Part shown: positions 1-8,419 of the stretch, piece after piece | How positions within the stretch are numbered: the first letter of the stretch is position 1 | Layout of the letters: every line of letters starts with the position of its first letter | Assembly: GCA_900315505.1 (NCBI GenBank) | Contig: OMZG01000011.1 | Coordinates: 17,801-81,800 of the forward strand | Direction of reading: 5' to 3' | DNA length: 64,000 nucleotides | Origin: an uncultured Lachnospiraceae bacterium | GTDB taxonomy: Bacteria > Bacillota > Clostridia > Lachnospirales > Lachnospiraceae | Translations under genes and position numbers: made by a program | Notes under the pieces: model-generated | What the model saw: the letters and a program-made list of their open reading frames with translations, nothing else | Databases searched by the model: none | What the model was told of the DNA's origin: nothing

Positions 1-937
1 CGAAGCATGAGAGTCCCATGCCACGAAGACGGCGGAGCACATAGACGCGCCTCTCATTGTACTGCATCTTCATATCCTCTACCTCGCGGTCGCAGTGTCG
101 TACAGCCTCGACACCAGCGTACTGTGAAGTAGTAGGAGCGCACATGATGGCGAACTGATGGATCTTGAGCATCTGCTTCAGGATGACCTCAGGAGCACAT
201 GCATATCCGAGTCTCCAGCCCGTCATGGCAAAGGCCTTCGAGAAGCCGTTGATATAAACGGTTCTCTCCTTCATTCCAGGAAGCGATGCGATAGACACAT
301 GATCCATCTGATATGTAAGCTCTGAATAAATCTCATCTGTCATCACATAGATATCATGACGTCTGATTACCTCTGCTATTGCTTCGAGGTCCTCCCTCTC
401 CATTATGGCTCCGGTCGGGTTATTAGGATAAGGGAGGATGAGAACCTTTGTCTTCTCTGTGATCGCATCCTCAAGCTCCTGAGCCGTGAGACGGAACTCA
501 TCTGACTCCTTGAGGTTGATGATCACAGGAACTCCGCCTGCGAGAACGGTACACGGTAAATAGGATACATATGAAGGCTCAGGAATGATGACCTCATCAC
601 CAGGATCAAGCATTGCGCGAAGCCCGATGTCGATAGCCTCGCTGCCTCCGACAGTCATCATCATCTCTGTCTTCGGGTCATAGTGCAGGTCGTACTTCCT
701 GTCGAGATACTCTGATACAGCGACCTTCAGCTCCATGAGTCCTGCATTCGACGTATAGAATGTCCGGCCCTGCTCGAGTGAATATATGGCCTCATCCCTT
801 ACTCTCCACGGAGTATCGAAATCAGGCTCACCGACGCCGAGTGAAATGGCGTCGTCCATTGTATTTACTATATCGAAAAATTTGCGGATACCGGATGGCT
901 TGATCTCCTGTATCTGCCTGCTTACAGGGCTCTTCAT
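1..937 (-). CDS. PLP-dependent class I/II aminotransferase (partial, 3' end outside window)
   Basis: An open frame runs from an ATG at 937 to the left edge, giving about 312 residues without a stop. It reads as a fold-type I aminotransferase (AspC/PatA group). Visible features are the N-terminal stretch GVGEPDFDTPW, the LPYPNNPTG substrate-loop motif, and SKAFAMTGWR, whose Lys would bind pyridoxal phosphate and whose Arg would bind the substrate carboxylate. The start overlaps the stop of the upstream Lrp-type gene by four bases (ATGA), so the two are translationally coupled. That pairing suggests an amino-acid transaminase under control of its neighbour. The exact substrate cannot be read. 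The missing C-terminal portion should be roughly 70-80 residues for this family. Confidence 0.9.
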   Translation of the reverse strand, partial: MKSPVSRQIQEIKPSGIRKFFDIVNTMDDAISLGVGEPDFDTPWRVRDEAIYSLEQGRTFYTSNAGLMELKVAVSEYLDRKYDLHYDPKTEMMMTVGGSEAIDIGLRAMLDPGDEVIIPEPSYVSYLPCTVLAGGVPVIINLKESDEFRLTAQELEDAITEKTKVLILPYPNNPTGAIMEREDLEAIAEVIRRHDIYVMTDEIYSELTYQMDHVSIASLPGMKERTVYINGFSKAFAMTGWRLGYACAPEVILKQMLKIHQFAIMCAPTTSQYAGVEAVRHCDREVEDMKMQYNERRVYVLRRLRGMGLSCF

Positions 938-1416
938 GACAGTTCCACCCTTTCATCCTTCTTCTGTTCGTCGACCATGATAGTTCCATGATCCTTGTAC
1001 TTCTTCAGGATAAAGTTTGTCTTCGTAGAGAGTACTGAATCAAGAGTAGACAGCTTCTGTGATACGAAGTCTGCAACCTCACGCAGTGTCTTGCCCTCAA
1101 TAGTCACCATGAAGTCGAAACCGCCTGAAATCAGATATACAGAGCTGACTTCCGGGTAATTATAGATACGCCTTGCAACTCTGTCAAATCCCATTCCTCT
1201 CTGCGGAGTGACTCTGACTTCGATGAGAGCCGTCACCTTTTCAATACCTGCCTTGTCCCAGTCCACGAGAGTAGGATATCCGCAGATCACGTGCTTGTCT
1301 TCAAGCTCTTTTATATTGTTCTTTACTGCTTCTTCATCTTCACCTACAAGGACTGCAAGCTCCTTCGGATCAATCTTACTATTCTTCTCAATTATATTTA
1401 AAATCTTTTCCTGCAT
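934..1416 (-). CDS. Lrp/AsnC family transcriptional regulator
   Basis: A 160-residue protein with an N-terminal winged helix-turn-helix (about residues 5-60, including the DPKELAVLVGEDEEAVKNNI helix region) and a C-terminal RAM-type ligand-binding and oligomerisation domain (about 70-145, VTALIEVRV then VSSVYLISGGFDFMV). Lrp/AsnC proteins sense amino acids and regulate transport and metabolism genes. It sits 12 bases after the AIR-synthase-like gene and overlaps the downstream aminotransferase by four bases, so it probably regulates that operon. Family assignment is firm; the effector is unknown. Confidence 0.88.
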   Translation of the reverse strand: MQEKILNIIEKNSKIDPKELAVLVGEDEEAVKNNIKELEDKHVICGYPTLVDWDKAGIEKVTALIEVRVTPQRGMGFDRVARRIYNYPEVSSVYLISGGFDFMVTIEGKTLREVADFVSQKLSTLDSVLSTKTNFILKKYKDHGTIMVDEQKKDERVELS

Positions 1417-1428
1417 TGTAATAATCTC

Positions 1429-2433
1429 CTATCCAAGTACCTTGTGGAATTCATCTGCTGCCGGCGGCTCCAGGAATCTGGTCTGACCATCATAATGAAC
1501 CACTCTGTCTCTTGTATCATTAGTCCGGCCTATTATCGAAGCACTAATCCCTTTCTCCTCAAGAGCATCGACAATCCTATCCCCTCTCTCCGCCGCTATC
1601 AGCATGCTTCCACTGCTTATCAGACAGTAGGGGTCTATATCGAAATAATCACAGATCTCTACCGTCTCCTGCCTTATCGGAATCCTCTCGATGTCCACGG
1701 AAAGTCCGACTCCCGAGGCCTCTCCCATCTCCCAGAGAGCACCGAAGATGCCACCCTCCGTGACATCGTGCATCGCGACTGCACCCGCTCCCGCGGCAAT
1801 GAGACCGTCCTGGACTACTGATATCATATTTTTAAAAGAAATGGCATTCTCCACAAATTCCTCCGGGAATTTCTGAAGCAGCTCTTCCTTCTTTTCTGCT
1901 GCTATAATCGAAGTCCCCTCAAGACCTATATACTTCGTGACCACGAGATCCATGTCAGGCTTCGCTCCGGAAGTTTCGATCATGGAATCACGGCGTACTT
2001 TTCCGACTCCTGTCACAGAGACAACCGGTCTCGTGACCGCATCGGTCACCTCTGTATGTCCGCCGATCACTGCCATGTGCAGACGCTCACAGGAGACATT
2101 GATCTCCTTCATGATCTCCTGAAGTGTATCCTCTGTAGTCTGTGGTGGCAGCATCACTGTAAGAAGTACTCCTACAGGCTCTGCTCCTGCGCTTGCCAGA
2201 TCATTGGCTGTGATATCACAGGCCAGATGACCTATATCAATGGCTGTCCCTGTGATGGGATCTGTAGACATGACGAGAACCTCATCCGGTCCGCATACCA
2301 CGGCTCCGCAGTCTTCACCTACTCCGCTACCTAGTATGACTTCATTTCTTTTTACTGTCAGAGGTCTTATCACTGACCTTTTTAGTATCCTTTCCGGAAT
2401 CTTTCCCGGACTTAGATTTATCGTCTTTTTCAT
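1429..2433 (-). CDS. AIR synthase-related protein (PurM/HypE fold)
   Basis: A 334-residue protein of the AIR synthase/HypE/ThiL superfamily. The N-terminal GSGVGEDCGAV segment, the VMSTDPITG metal/nucleotide strand, the VIGGHTEVT motif and the later MHDVTEGGIFGALWE segment are the usual ATP-site signatures. It is not the maturation factor HypE: it lacks the C-terminal PRIC tail that carries the reactive Cys, and a true hypE lies at 37735-38727. The start was placed at 2433 because the family's conserved GKIPERILKRS segment begins only ten residues later. This start lies inside the upstream VanW gene, giving a 92-base same-strand overlap. The ribosome site is weak (AAAGAAAG). Function unknown. 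Confidence 0.8.
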   Translation of the reverse strand: MKKTINLSPGKIPERILKRSVIRPLTVKRNEVILGSGVGEDCGAVVCGPDEVLVMSTDPITGTAIDIGHLACDITANDLASAGAEPVGVLLTVMLPPQTTEDTLQEIMKEINVSCERLHMAVIGGHTEVTDAVTRPVVSVTGVGKVRRDSMIETSGAKPDMDLVVTKYIGLEGTSIIAAEKKEELLQKFPEEFVENAISFKNMISVVQDGLIAAGAGAVAMHDVTEGGIFGALWEMGEASGVGLSVDIERIPIRQETVEICDYFDIDPYCLISSGSMLIAAERGDRIVDALEEKGISASIIGRTNDTRDRVVHYDGQTRFLEPPAADEFHKVLG

Positions 2434-3955
2434 CTTTCTTTGTATCTGTCTTCTTCTCGTCCTTCTTCTCTTCAGTCTCCTCTTTTTTCTCGTCCTCTTC
2501 CTTCTCTGACTCAGATGCAGCGTTCTTCCACTTGGCCGCAGCTGTCTGGACCTTGGAGAGGTCGCCCGTCGCTATCGCAGACTGCATTGCTGCTGTGGCC
2601 TCAGCTGAGTCTGACTTCGTCCCGACAGTATATGTCGCATCTGTAGCCCTGTATACAGAACTGTTGAACTGTGTCCTGCTGACCTGCTTGCCATTTTCCT
2701 TGACGATCTTCCAGAGAACTGCCTTGAGTCCGTCATGAGGGATATCACTTGTTCTGCTGACTACTCCTACAGGCTGTGAGGAATCAGCCTTGAATGCTGT
2801 CTTGTACTTCACTGTGTCAGTAGTCTCACTCTCGAAGTCCACGCTTCTCGACGGGTCTCTCGTCTCCTTGCCATAGATGCTGAAGGTAATTGTGCTGCCA
2901 TCAGCTGATCCTTCAATGAATATCGGGTACTTCTGATCATTCTCAAACTGGAAATCCTTGATATTACCGGCGATCGCCGCATCCTCTGATGGCTGCACAT
3001 AGTGCACCATCATAGAATGATTGTATCTCTTCAGAACCTTCAGCTCAGCTCTGATCACTGCATTGTACAATGTAGTCGATACCTGGCAGATACCTCCGCC
3101 ATAGGTCATCACCGTCGTTCCATTCTCGTACGATGGGGCCTGGGCATATCCGTTCTCTGCTGTCATAGGATTCAGTGTCTTAGCTACAGAGAATTTGTCT
3201 CCCGGGTAGAGCACCGTTCCACTGATCTTCGACTCACCATTCGCTACATTCTGCTTTCTGGCCGCTGTAGATGTCGAATAATTCGTAGAAAAGGTCCCGA
3301 GCAGGTCCTTTACCTGTGAGAGCTCCTCCGCGGTTCCACGAGGCTTCTTCACCCTTGTCACAAGCTTTATTGTATCTGCTGTATTTGCCTGATCTGTAGC
3401 TGCAAAATCACTCACCGCCGCAACCGACGCATCGATATCGAGTGAATGTCCTTCCTTGCCTGCCACAAAGGTAAATGTACCGTTCTCATGCTTCAGAGTC
3501 CCGTCAACCGGCTCATCCACCAGAGCCTCCTCATTATCAGTCAGGAATTTTCTGACCTTCTCGGCGTCTACCGTGGCGCCGAGCGTAAACTCCTTTTTCT
3601 TTCCGCTGTCAATATTCTGATTCTCACGATATCTCTCAAGGAGATTTCCCTTCTTACCATAATTCATGGCCGCATCCACCGAATCACCGGCATCAGCACT
3701 GAGGCCAAGCTCTGAGGCCTTTACTGTAAGGGTTCTCTCTCCGCTCGTGAGAGTGATCGTCCTCTCGCCTGTCTGCTGTGCATAGTCTGCTATTGCTGCG
3801 GCAGCCTGCGATCCGTCCATGCCCGATACATCCACCGAGCCTATATATACATTATCTGCTATCCTCTGGGCCGCCTGTGCGTCTGTCCCAGATAAAAACA
3901 AACCTCCGAAAACAATTCCCGCTGTTAACCCCCCGGCTAACAACCATTTTTTCAT
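2342..3955 (-). CDS. VanW family cell-wall protein with PG-binding domain
   Basis: A 537-residue exported protein. Residues 1-28 form a signal peptide or membrane anchor (AQAA end). Two peptidoglycan-binding-4-like segments follow (about 35-110 and 120-200), then a VanW domain (about 225-355) with the hallmark GGGICQVSTTLYNA and the later YNHSMMVHYVQPSEDAAI. A G5/WxL-like segment precedes a Lys/Glu/Asp-rich tail from about 470. VanW proteins are linked to envelope maintenance and glycopeptide-resistance loci, but no enzymatic role is established. The ATG at 3955 was chosen because it begins the signal peptide and has AAAGGAA upstream; a longer open frame reaching 4075 would overlap the divergent gene at 4014. 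The charged tail encodes the start of the next gene in another frame. Confidence 0.85.
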   Translation of the reverse strand: MKKWLLAGGLTAGIVFGGLFLSGTDAQAAQRIADNVYIGSVDVSGMDGSQAAAAIADYAQQTGERTITLTSGERTLTVKASELGLSADAGDSVDAAMNYGKKGNLLERYRENQNIDSGKKKEFTLGATVDAEKVRKFLTDNEEALVDEPVDGTLKHENGTFTFVAGKEGHSLDIDASVAAVSDFAATDQANTADTIKLVTRVKKPRGTAEELSQVKDLLGTFSTNYSTSTAARKQNVANGESKISGTVLYPGDKFSVAKTLNPMTAENGYAQAPSYENGTTVMTYGGGICQVSTTLYNAVIRAELKVLKRYNHSMMVHYVQPSEDAAIAGNIKDFQFENDQKYPIFIEGSADGSTITFSIYGKETRDPSRSVDFESETTDTVKYKTAFKADSSQPVGVVSRTSDIPHDGLKAVLWKIVKENGKQVSRTQFNSSVYRATDATYTVGTKSDSAEATAAMQSAIATGDLSKVQTAAAKWKNAASESEKEEDEKKEETEEKKDEKKTDTKKDEKDDKSKSGKDSGKDTKKVSDKTSDSKKK

Positions 3956-4013
3956 ATATTCATTCCTTTTCAAAAAAGTGTTACAATATACTACACTATA
4001 GAAAGGCATACAT

Positions 4014-4661
4014 ATGATACTACTTATCTCAATATCACAGATACCCATAATCACGATCCTGCTGGTCTCCTTCATCCTGTTTGTCGCATTCAGGATCAGA
4101 CACCTGAGTGCAAAAGAGGCACAGCAGAAGGACGACTACTGGGAGCGGGAACGCAGGGCCGATCTCACCCCTGCCCGTGATCTAAGTGCTATTGACTATA
4201 TTACCATTCCAATGGAAAAATTTCCACTATCTTTTTTTGATGAGAACCCGGACGAAGAGGCTGATGTGATAATCGATGAGCTGACAGAGCTCAGTAAGAC
4301 CAGGCTTCTGAATCTGAACGGCATGTCAAATACCGATCTGAAGCTTGAATATGGCCGTAGAAACCTTGATAAAATGCAGGAGATCGCCGACCGCTTCTCC
4401 CGCGTGGAGGTGCTGCTATGCGACCTCGCGAAGTGCTTCATGGAAAAGGAAAAATACGCGGAAGCCGCTCAGATACTCGAATACGGTGTATCAATCGGCT
4501 CTGATGTTTCATCAGACTATACCCTGCTCGGAGAATGCTATAAACAGCTCGGAGAGCCTGAAAAAATCGATGAGCTCTGCAGACAGGTCGAATCCATGAG
4601 CTTCCTGATGAAAGGCACCGTACTCCGTGACCTCTCTCAACTCTCAACTCATAACTCATAA
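4014..4661 (+). CDS. Membrane-anchored TPR-like protein
   Basis: A 215-residue protein with one N-terminal membrane segment (about 5-27) followed by a charged linker and a C-terminal helical region (about 115-205). The pair EVLLCDLAKCFMEKEKYAEA and SSDYTLLGECYKQLGEPEK resembles tetratricopeptide helices. GAAAGG lies seven bases before the ATG. It is divergent from the VanW gene and its 3' end overlaps convergent nth by six bases. The last residues (LSQLSTHNS) are encoded by a low-complexity AACTCATAACTC repeat, so the natural C-terminus has probably been altered by that repeat. Role unknown; TPR proteins usually scaffold other proteins. Confidence 0.65.
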   Translation: MILLISISQIPIITILLVSFILFVAFRIRHLSAKEAQQKDDYWERERRADLTPARDLSAIDYITIPMEKFPLSFFDENPDEEADVIIDELTELSKTRLLNLNGMSNTDLKLEYGRRNLDKMQEIADRFSRVEVLLCDLAKCFMEKEKYAEAAQILEYGVSIGSDVSSDYTLLGECYKQLGEPEKIDELCRQVESMSFLMKGTVLRDLSQLSTHNS

Positions 4662-4672
4662 CTCACAGCTCC
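4634..4672. repeat. Low-complexity AACTC/ATAACTC repeat
   Basis: Short units of the form AACTCTC and AACTCATAACTC run across the 3' ends of the TPR-like gene and nth. The 12-mer AACTCATAACTC occurs again, in inverted orientation, between hypD and hypE (about 38753-38764). The repeat supplies the last codons of the TPR-like protein. Confidence 0.7.
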
Positions 4673-5282
4673 CACACAGGTCGCTCAGGAAGCACTCCTG
4701 GCACTTTGGCGAGCGGGCCGTGCATATAGAGCGGCCGAGAGCAATGAACTGGATATTGATCGCTATCCAGTGCTCCCTGGGGATTTTTTTCATCAGATCC
4801 CCTTCGACTTTCGCAGGATCCTTTTCTTCTGTAAATCCCAGTCTTCTTGAGATCCGACCTACATGAGTATCAACCACTATCGACGGGTCGTGATATATAT
4901 TCCCGCGGATCACATTGGCTGTCTTCCTGCCCACTCCCGGAAGGGATGTGAGTTCCTCGATCGTCCGCGGAACCTCTCCACCATAATCATCGAGAAGGCG
5001 TCTCGCGCATGCCTTTATATTTTTCGCCTTATTGTGATAGAATCCGGTCGCATGGATATCCTCTTCAAGCTCTGATAAATCCGCATCCGCAAATGCCTGG
5101 ACCGTCGGATATTTCTTATATAATTTCTCTGCGACCTCATTTACCTTCTTATCAGTACACTGTGCTGACATTATGGTAGAAAAAAGCAGCTGCCACGGGG
5201 TATCATAATGCAGGTAACACGGGATGTCCCTGCCATATACCTCGTCCAGCCGCCTCAGTATCTCTTCTGTTCTCTTATTCAT
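4656..5282 (-). CDS. nth: Endonuclease III (DNA glycosylase/AP lyase)
   Basis: A 208-residue base-excision repair enzyme that removes oxidised pyrimidines and cleaves the abasic site. The helix-hairpin-helix LPGVGRKTA contains the catalytic Lys (K120) and VVDTHV contains the catalytic Asp (D138). The C-terminal [4Fe-4S] ligands C187, C194, C197 and C203 have the canonical Cx6Cx2Cx5C spacing. Length is normal for the family. The start overlaps the stop of the upstream MntP-like gene by four bases (ATGA), indicating coupling. Its stop overlaps the convergent plus-strand gene. Confidence 0.96.
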   Translation of the reverse strand: MNKRTEEILRRLDEVYGRDIPCYLHYDTPWQLLFSTIMSAQCTDKKVNEVAEKLYKKYPTVQAFADADLSELEEDIHATGFYHNKAKNIKACARRLLDDYGGEVPRTIEELTSLPGVGRKTANVIRGNIYHDPSIVVDTHVGRISRRLGFTEEKDPAKVEGDLMKKIPREHWIAINIQFIALGRSICTARSPKCQECFLSDLCGSCEL

Positions 5283-5860
5283 ATAAATGCACTCAGCAGT
5301 GATGCAAGTCCTGCAATTATCAGAAGCACGGCTCCAATCACATATACCCTCGGACGCGAAGCAAATCCGTATCTGTAGCCTGTATAGATACCCATCGATA
5401 CCACGACTATGGTAGATGCCACAGTGAACAGCATCATAAGCCAGATATTCGCTGCCATGAGTCCGCTTGCAAGTCCGGCTAAGAGAGTGTAAATAGCGCC
5501 TGCAAGAATGATGAGCACATAATACTTCACGCTCATCTCCTCACGCTTCTCCTCTATGTCATCGTGCCGCAGAGCCTTGTGGATAAGCCTCACGGCCAGC
5601 AGGAAATATATGATGGCTGCAAGCCCGAAGCCCAGGTTACTCGCATCTCTCACCTCATCATGCTGCACCATCTCGTAGGTGATGAAATATCCTCCGAAGA
5701 AAAATATGCACTGAATCAGTGCAAGCAGCAGACACGTCGGGATAAGGATCTTCGGATTTATCTTCTGGAGCATTGCGCCGCGTATCTCCATAGCCGCATA
5801 TACATCAAAACCGATACCTACTATGATCAGCAGGTTCAGTAAGTCAACAAACCAGTTCAT
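5279..5860 (-). CDS. MntP-like integral membrane protein
   Basis: A 193-residue protein with about six hydrophobic segments. The first helix, VGIGFDVYAAMEIRG, recalls the Asp-containing first helix of MntP manganese exporters and related LysE-superfamily proteins, which have two three-helix halves. The second half begins near residue 110. GGAGG lies close upstream of the ATG. It forms a two-gene unit with nth. Assignment to manganese efflux is an inference; it could be a distant relative of another LysE-superfamily exporter. Confidence 0.55.
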   Translation of the reverse strand: MNWFVDLLNLLIIVGIGFDVYAAMEIRGAMLQKINPKILIPTCLLLALIQCIFFFGGYFITYEMVQHDEVRDASNLGFGLAAIIYFLLAVRLIHKALRHDDIEEKREEMSVKYYVLIILAGAIYTLLAGLASGLMAANIWLMMLFTVASTIVVVSMGIYTGYRYGFASRPRVYVIGAVLLIIAGLASLLSAFI

Positions 5861-5970
5861 GGGTCCTCCATACTATTTTTTTACCTACATACTATATACG
5901 AAAATACGGATTTCATAAATATTCAAATATTTTTTCGTGTAAAAAAGAGCACTACATTTTATTCAATGTG

Positions 5971-6549
5971 TCACTGATAAAGATTTGAAATGATATCCGT
6001 CAGGGAATGGCTCGCAACGTATATGAAAATATCCACGAGCTCATTCATAGGAACCCTCATATCATCCTTGACCCATTCAATCACTGCATAGCACAGGGTT
6101 GCGCTGAAGTAATCAGCCACCCGCTCTGCAGTCAGCCAGTCCTTATATGGCAGCAGCTCGTCAATCTTCTTGCGGTTCAGACGGCTCAGCGCCATTTCTG
6201 ATATTGCCTTCTTGAGTGTCTCTGAAAAAGAATTCTGCCCCTCCAGATTCACCGCCCTCGTATAGAAGGCCTTGTCCTTCTCCATTGTGGTAAGCGGCAG
6301 GATCAGAGCCTCCTTCAGCATTCCATTGTCGAGAAGCGGCTCGATCGGATCTATAAGCTCCCGTTTGATGATCCACTCCAGGAGCTCGTACTTGTCCTGA
6401 AAATGATTATAGAATGTAGGCCTGATGACTCCCGCCTCATCCGTAATCTCTCTGATTGTAATCTTTTCGATCGGCCGTGTTCTCGCCAGCTTTTTGAAGC
6501 TTTTGGCAAGCAGTTCGTCAATCTCATTTGTTCCCTGACTACTGTTCAT
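5971..6549 (-). CDS. TetR/AcrR family transcriptional regulator
   Basis: A 192-residue protein. The N-terminal HTH (about residues 10-58) contains KITIREITDEAGVIRPTFYNHFQDKYELLEWI, typical of TetR proteins; the TFYNHFQDKYELLEW form and a C-terminal helical domain resemble the DhaS-like subgroup. It is the last gene of the run that starts with the ThrH-like phosphatase, 17 bases behind the small protein at 6567. A 110-base gap separates it from the MntP-like gene. The regulated genes and ligand cannot be told from the sequence. Confidence 0.88.
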   Translation of the reverse strand: MNSSQGTNEIDELLAKSFKKLARTRPIEKITIREITDEAGVIRPTFYNHFQDKYELLEWIIKRELIDPIEPLLDNGMLKEALILPLTTMEKDKAFYTRAVNLEGQNSFSETLKKAISEMALSRLNRKKIDELLPYKDWLTAERVADYFSATLCYAVIEWVKDDMRVPMNELVDIFIYVASHSLTDIISNLYQ

Positions 6550-6566
6550 CTGAACCTCATATATCT

Positions 6567-6806
6567 TTAAATCGGATCCTCATCAAATTCGACTGTCACG
6601 AAATACCCTTTCGGCGTCTCTCTGACATCTGTCACCACACCTTCTCTCGACTTGAGCCGTTCAAGAGTGGAATAATTTGCAGACATCGCATATGCTCTTC
6701 CAAGAGTATAATAATAAGAATTCGGGAGCTTCGATTCTGTAACAGGGAGACGGTCTCCTACCTTCAGAAGTCCTGTTCTCTCCATCTTAAACTCCATTTT
6801 TCTCAA
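6567..6806 (-). CDS. Small conserved-looking hypothetical protein
   Basis: A 79-residue soluble protein with no recognised family. It has a probable beta-rich C-terminal half ([19 protein letters not shown], then [10 protein letters not shown]) resembling a small SH3-like barrel. The reading begins at a TTG (6806) preceded by AAGGGA at suitable spacing; an ATG three codons later (6797) has no ribosome site of its own at the right distance. It sits 22 bases after DUF308 and 17 before the TetR gene, so it is cotranscribed. Function unknown. Confidence 0.6.
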   Translation of the reverse strand: MRKMEFKMERTGLLKVGDRLPVTESKLPNSYYYTLGRAYAMSANYSTLERLKSREGVVTDVRETPKGYFVTVEFDEDPI

Positions 6807-6828
6807 TAAAACACTTCCCTTTGAAAAA

Positions 6829-7395
6829 TTATATATCCTTCTCGTCTACGATATGTGAATCCACTACACCTTTTTCTGCTCTGTTGGCCTTGATTGCAGA
6901 ATAGATGGATGTGACTCCATCATATACCAGCATGATACCGATCACTACAAAGCTCAGATCAGGAATGAAATGCGGTGCAAGCACACAGATAATTCCGAAT
7001 ATAAGGCTGATCATTGCCAATATGAATGATGGCAGCCATGCTCCTGTTGCAGCCTTTATCGCCATGCTTGCAGTCATTTCCTGAATGGCATCTGCTATCA
7101 TCAGAACACCGAACACTATGAAGATAAGTGAAAGCGTCTGTCCCGGATGGGTAAAGATAAAGATACCGATTGCTGCTATAATGGCTCCGAGAACAATAGC
7201 AGGGATACGCAGCGTCTCATCTGCAAGCTTCGATACTATCATTACGATTCCTACGACAAGGATTGCTATTCCTATTATCCTTACGATCAGATCTGCTGCC
7301 GAGTCCGGCTTTGCTATACACAGGACTCCGAGGAAAATAGCAACCATTGCTATAACGATCTGTGAAATGCGGTTGTCCTTCATTTTCTCCTTCAT
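6829..7395 (-). CDS. DUF308 / HdeD-like membrane protein
   Basis: A 188-residue protein with six transmembrane segments arranged as pairs, and Gly/Ile-rich helices such as [17 protein letters not shown] and [17 protein letters not shown]. This is the HdeD/DUF308 pattern. Members are associated with acid stress in enterobacteria, but their role in Firmicutes is not defined. The start at 7395 has GGAG seven bases upstream. It follows the binding-protein gene by 12 bases. Confidence 0.8.
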   Translation of the reverse strand: MKEKMKDNRISQIVIAMVAIFLGVLCIAKPDSAADLIVRIIGIAILVVGIVMIVSKLADETLRIPAIVLGAIIAAIGIFIFTHPGQTLSLIFIVFGVLMIADAIQEMTASMAIKAATGAWLPSFILAMISLIFGIICVLAPHFIPDLSFVVIGIMLVYDGVTSIYSAIKANRAEKGVVDSHIVDEKDI

Positions 7396-7407
7396 AGTGA
7401 ATCTCCT

Positions 7408-8406
7408 TTATTTCTGGAACTTTGACAGGTTGTCAGCTGTTACCTTTTCGTAAGGTATCCATATATACCTGCCATCATCAGTAGCGCCCTTGATATCATT
7501 AATCGTGCCGCCGCTCTTGATGGCGCTTATCGCATCTATGCACGCCTGAGCCACCTTATCCGTCTGCTGCAGCTCTGTATATGACATCCCGCCTGACTTG
7601 ATGGATGTGAGTGCATCGCTCGTCCCATCGATCCCGCATACAGGAATATTCGATGTGGACATACCATTCTCCTGCATATACTGCACCACTCCGAGTGCCA
7701 TAGCATCGTCATTGCAGATAGCTGCATCAAAAGTCTGGCCTGTAGTCGCAAAGCTCTGCATCATGGTATGCGCTGTCTCCTGATCATCATTTGCAAAATC
7801 AGAAAATACTATATTCACATCACAGCCCTTGTCAGTCAGATAATTCCTTGCTGCATTCGTCCGTGTGGAGGTGGAATCAGCGTCCTTCTTGCCCTTCATC
7901 ATCAGAAGATTGATCTTGTCCGGCTTTCCGAGCTTATTATATACATACTCAGCCTGATCCTGTCCGGCTGTAGTATCATCGCTGCCGACATATACGAATG
8001 AACCGGAAGCCAGGTCATCCTCTTCAGGAAGACTGTTTACAAATACTATCGGGAGTCCGTCTGCTGCTATCTCGAGCTGCTTTGCTGCACTCGGGTCATC
8101 AGCCCAGCAGATTATACCTCCGAACTTGTGCTGCTTCGCATTCTGCAGCTGCTTGATCTGTGTATTCAGTACTCCGGCTGTCTGCTGCACAGTCACTGAA
8201 AAGCCTGCCTTCTTGCCTGCTGCGCGGACAGCCTTTTCAAAATCACCTCTAGTGCCGCTCTGTGCATCAGCGAGTGTGACCAGTATCTTCTTACTCGAAT
8301 TCGTCTCTGTCGAAACAGCAGCTGTTGACTGCGATCCGCATGCACACATGCCTGCTGTAAGAGCAGCTGTAGTAAGAGCCGCCAGAATTCTCTTAAATCT
8401 CTTCAT
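7408..8406 (-). CDS. Sugar-type periplasmic binding lipoprotein (orphan ABC substrate-binding protein)
   Basis: A 332-residue lipoprotein. The N-terminus has a positively charged start, a hydrophobic core and a Cys-rich end (TAGMCACGS) fitting lipidation. The mature part matches the LacI/RbsB type I binding-protein fold: ILVTLADAQSGTRGDFEKAV near the start, GIICWADDPSAAKQLE, AAICNDDAMALGVVQYMQE and VCGIDGTSDALTSIKSGGM. Such proteins bind sugars or autoinducer-like ligands. No permease or ATPase gene is nearby; instead it lies 14 bases behind a chemoreceptor gene. The ATG at 8406 was chosen because AGGAGG lies eight bases upstream and the signal peptide starts there; the frame is open to 8526 but would overlap the MCP gene deeply. 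Confidence 0.88.
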   Translation of the reverse strand: MKRFKRILAALTTAALTAGMCACGSQSTAAVSTETNSSKKILVTLADAQSGTRGDFEKAVRAAGKKAGFSVTVQQTAGVLNTQIKQLQNAKQHKFGGIICWADDPSAAKQLEIAADGLPIVFVNSLPEEDDLASGSFVYVGSDDTTAGQDQAEYVYNKLGKPDKINLLMMKGKKDADSTSTRTNAARNYLTDKGCDVNIVFSDFANDDQETAHTMMQSFATTGQTFDAAICNDDAMALGVVQYMQENGMSTSNIPVCGIDGTSDALTSIKSGGMSYTELQQTDKVAQACIDAISAIKSGGTINDIKGATDDGRYIWIPYEKVTADNLSKFQK

Positions 8407-8419
8407 CACAAGCGCCTCC

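Noticed and set aside
1429..2433. A second HypE
   Set aside because: It shares the fold but lacks the C-terminal PRIC, and it is far from the hyp cluster.
3956..4075. 40-residue N-terminal extension of the VanW protein
   Set aside because: It overlaps the divergent gene at 4014, and the signal peptide and ribosome site begin at 3955.
5940..5975. Terminator of the TetR gene
   Set aside because: A weak, bulged pairing before a T run (minus strand) was seen but is too poor to call.
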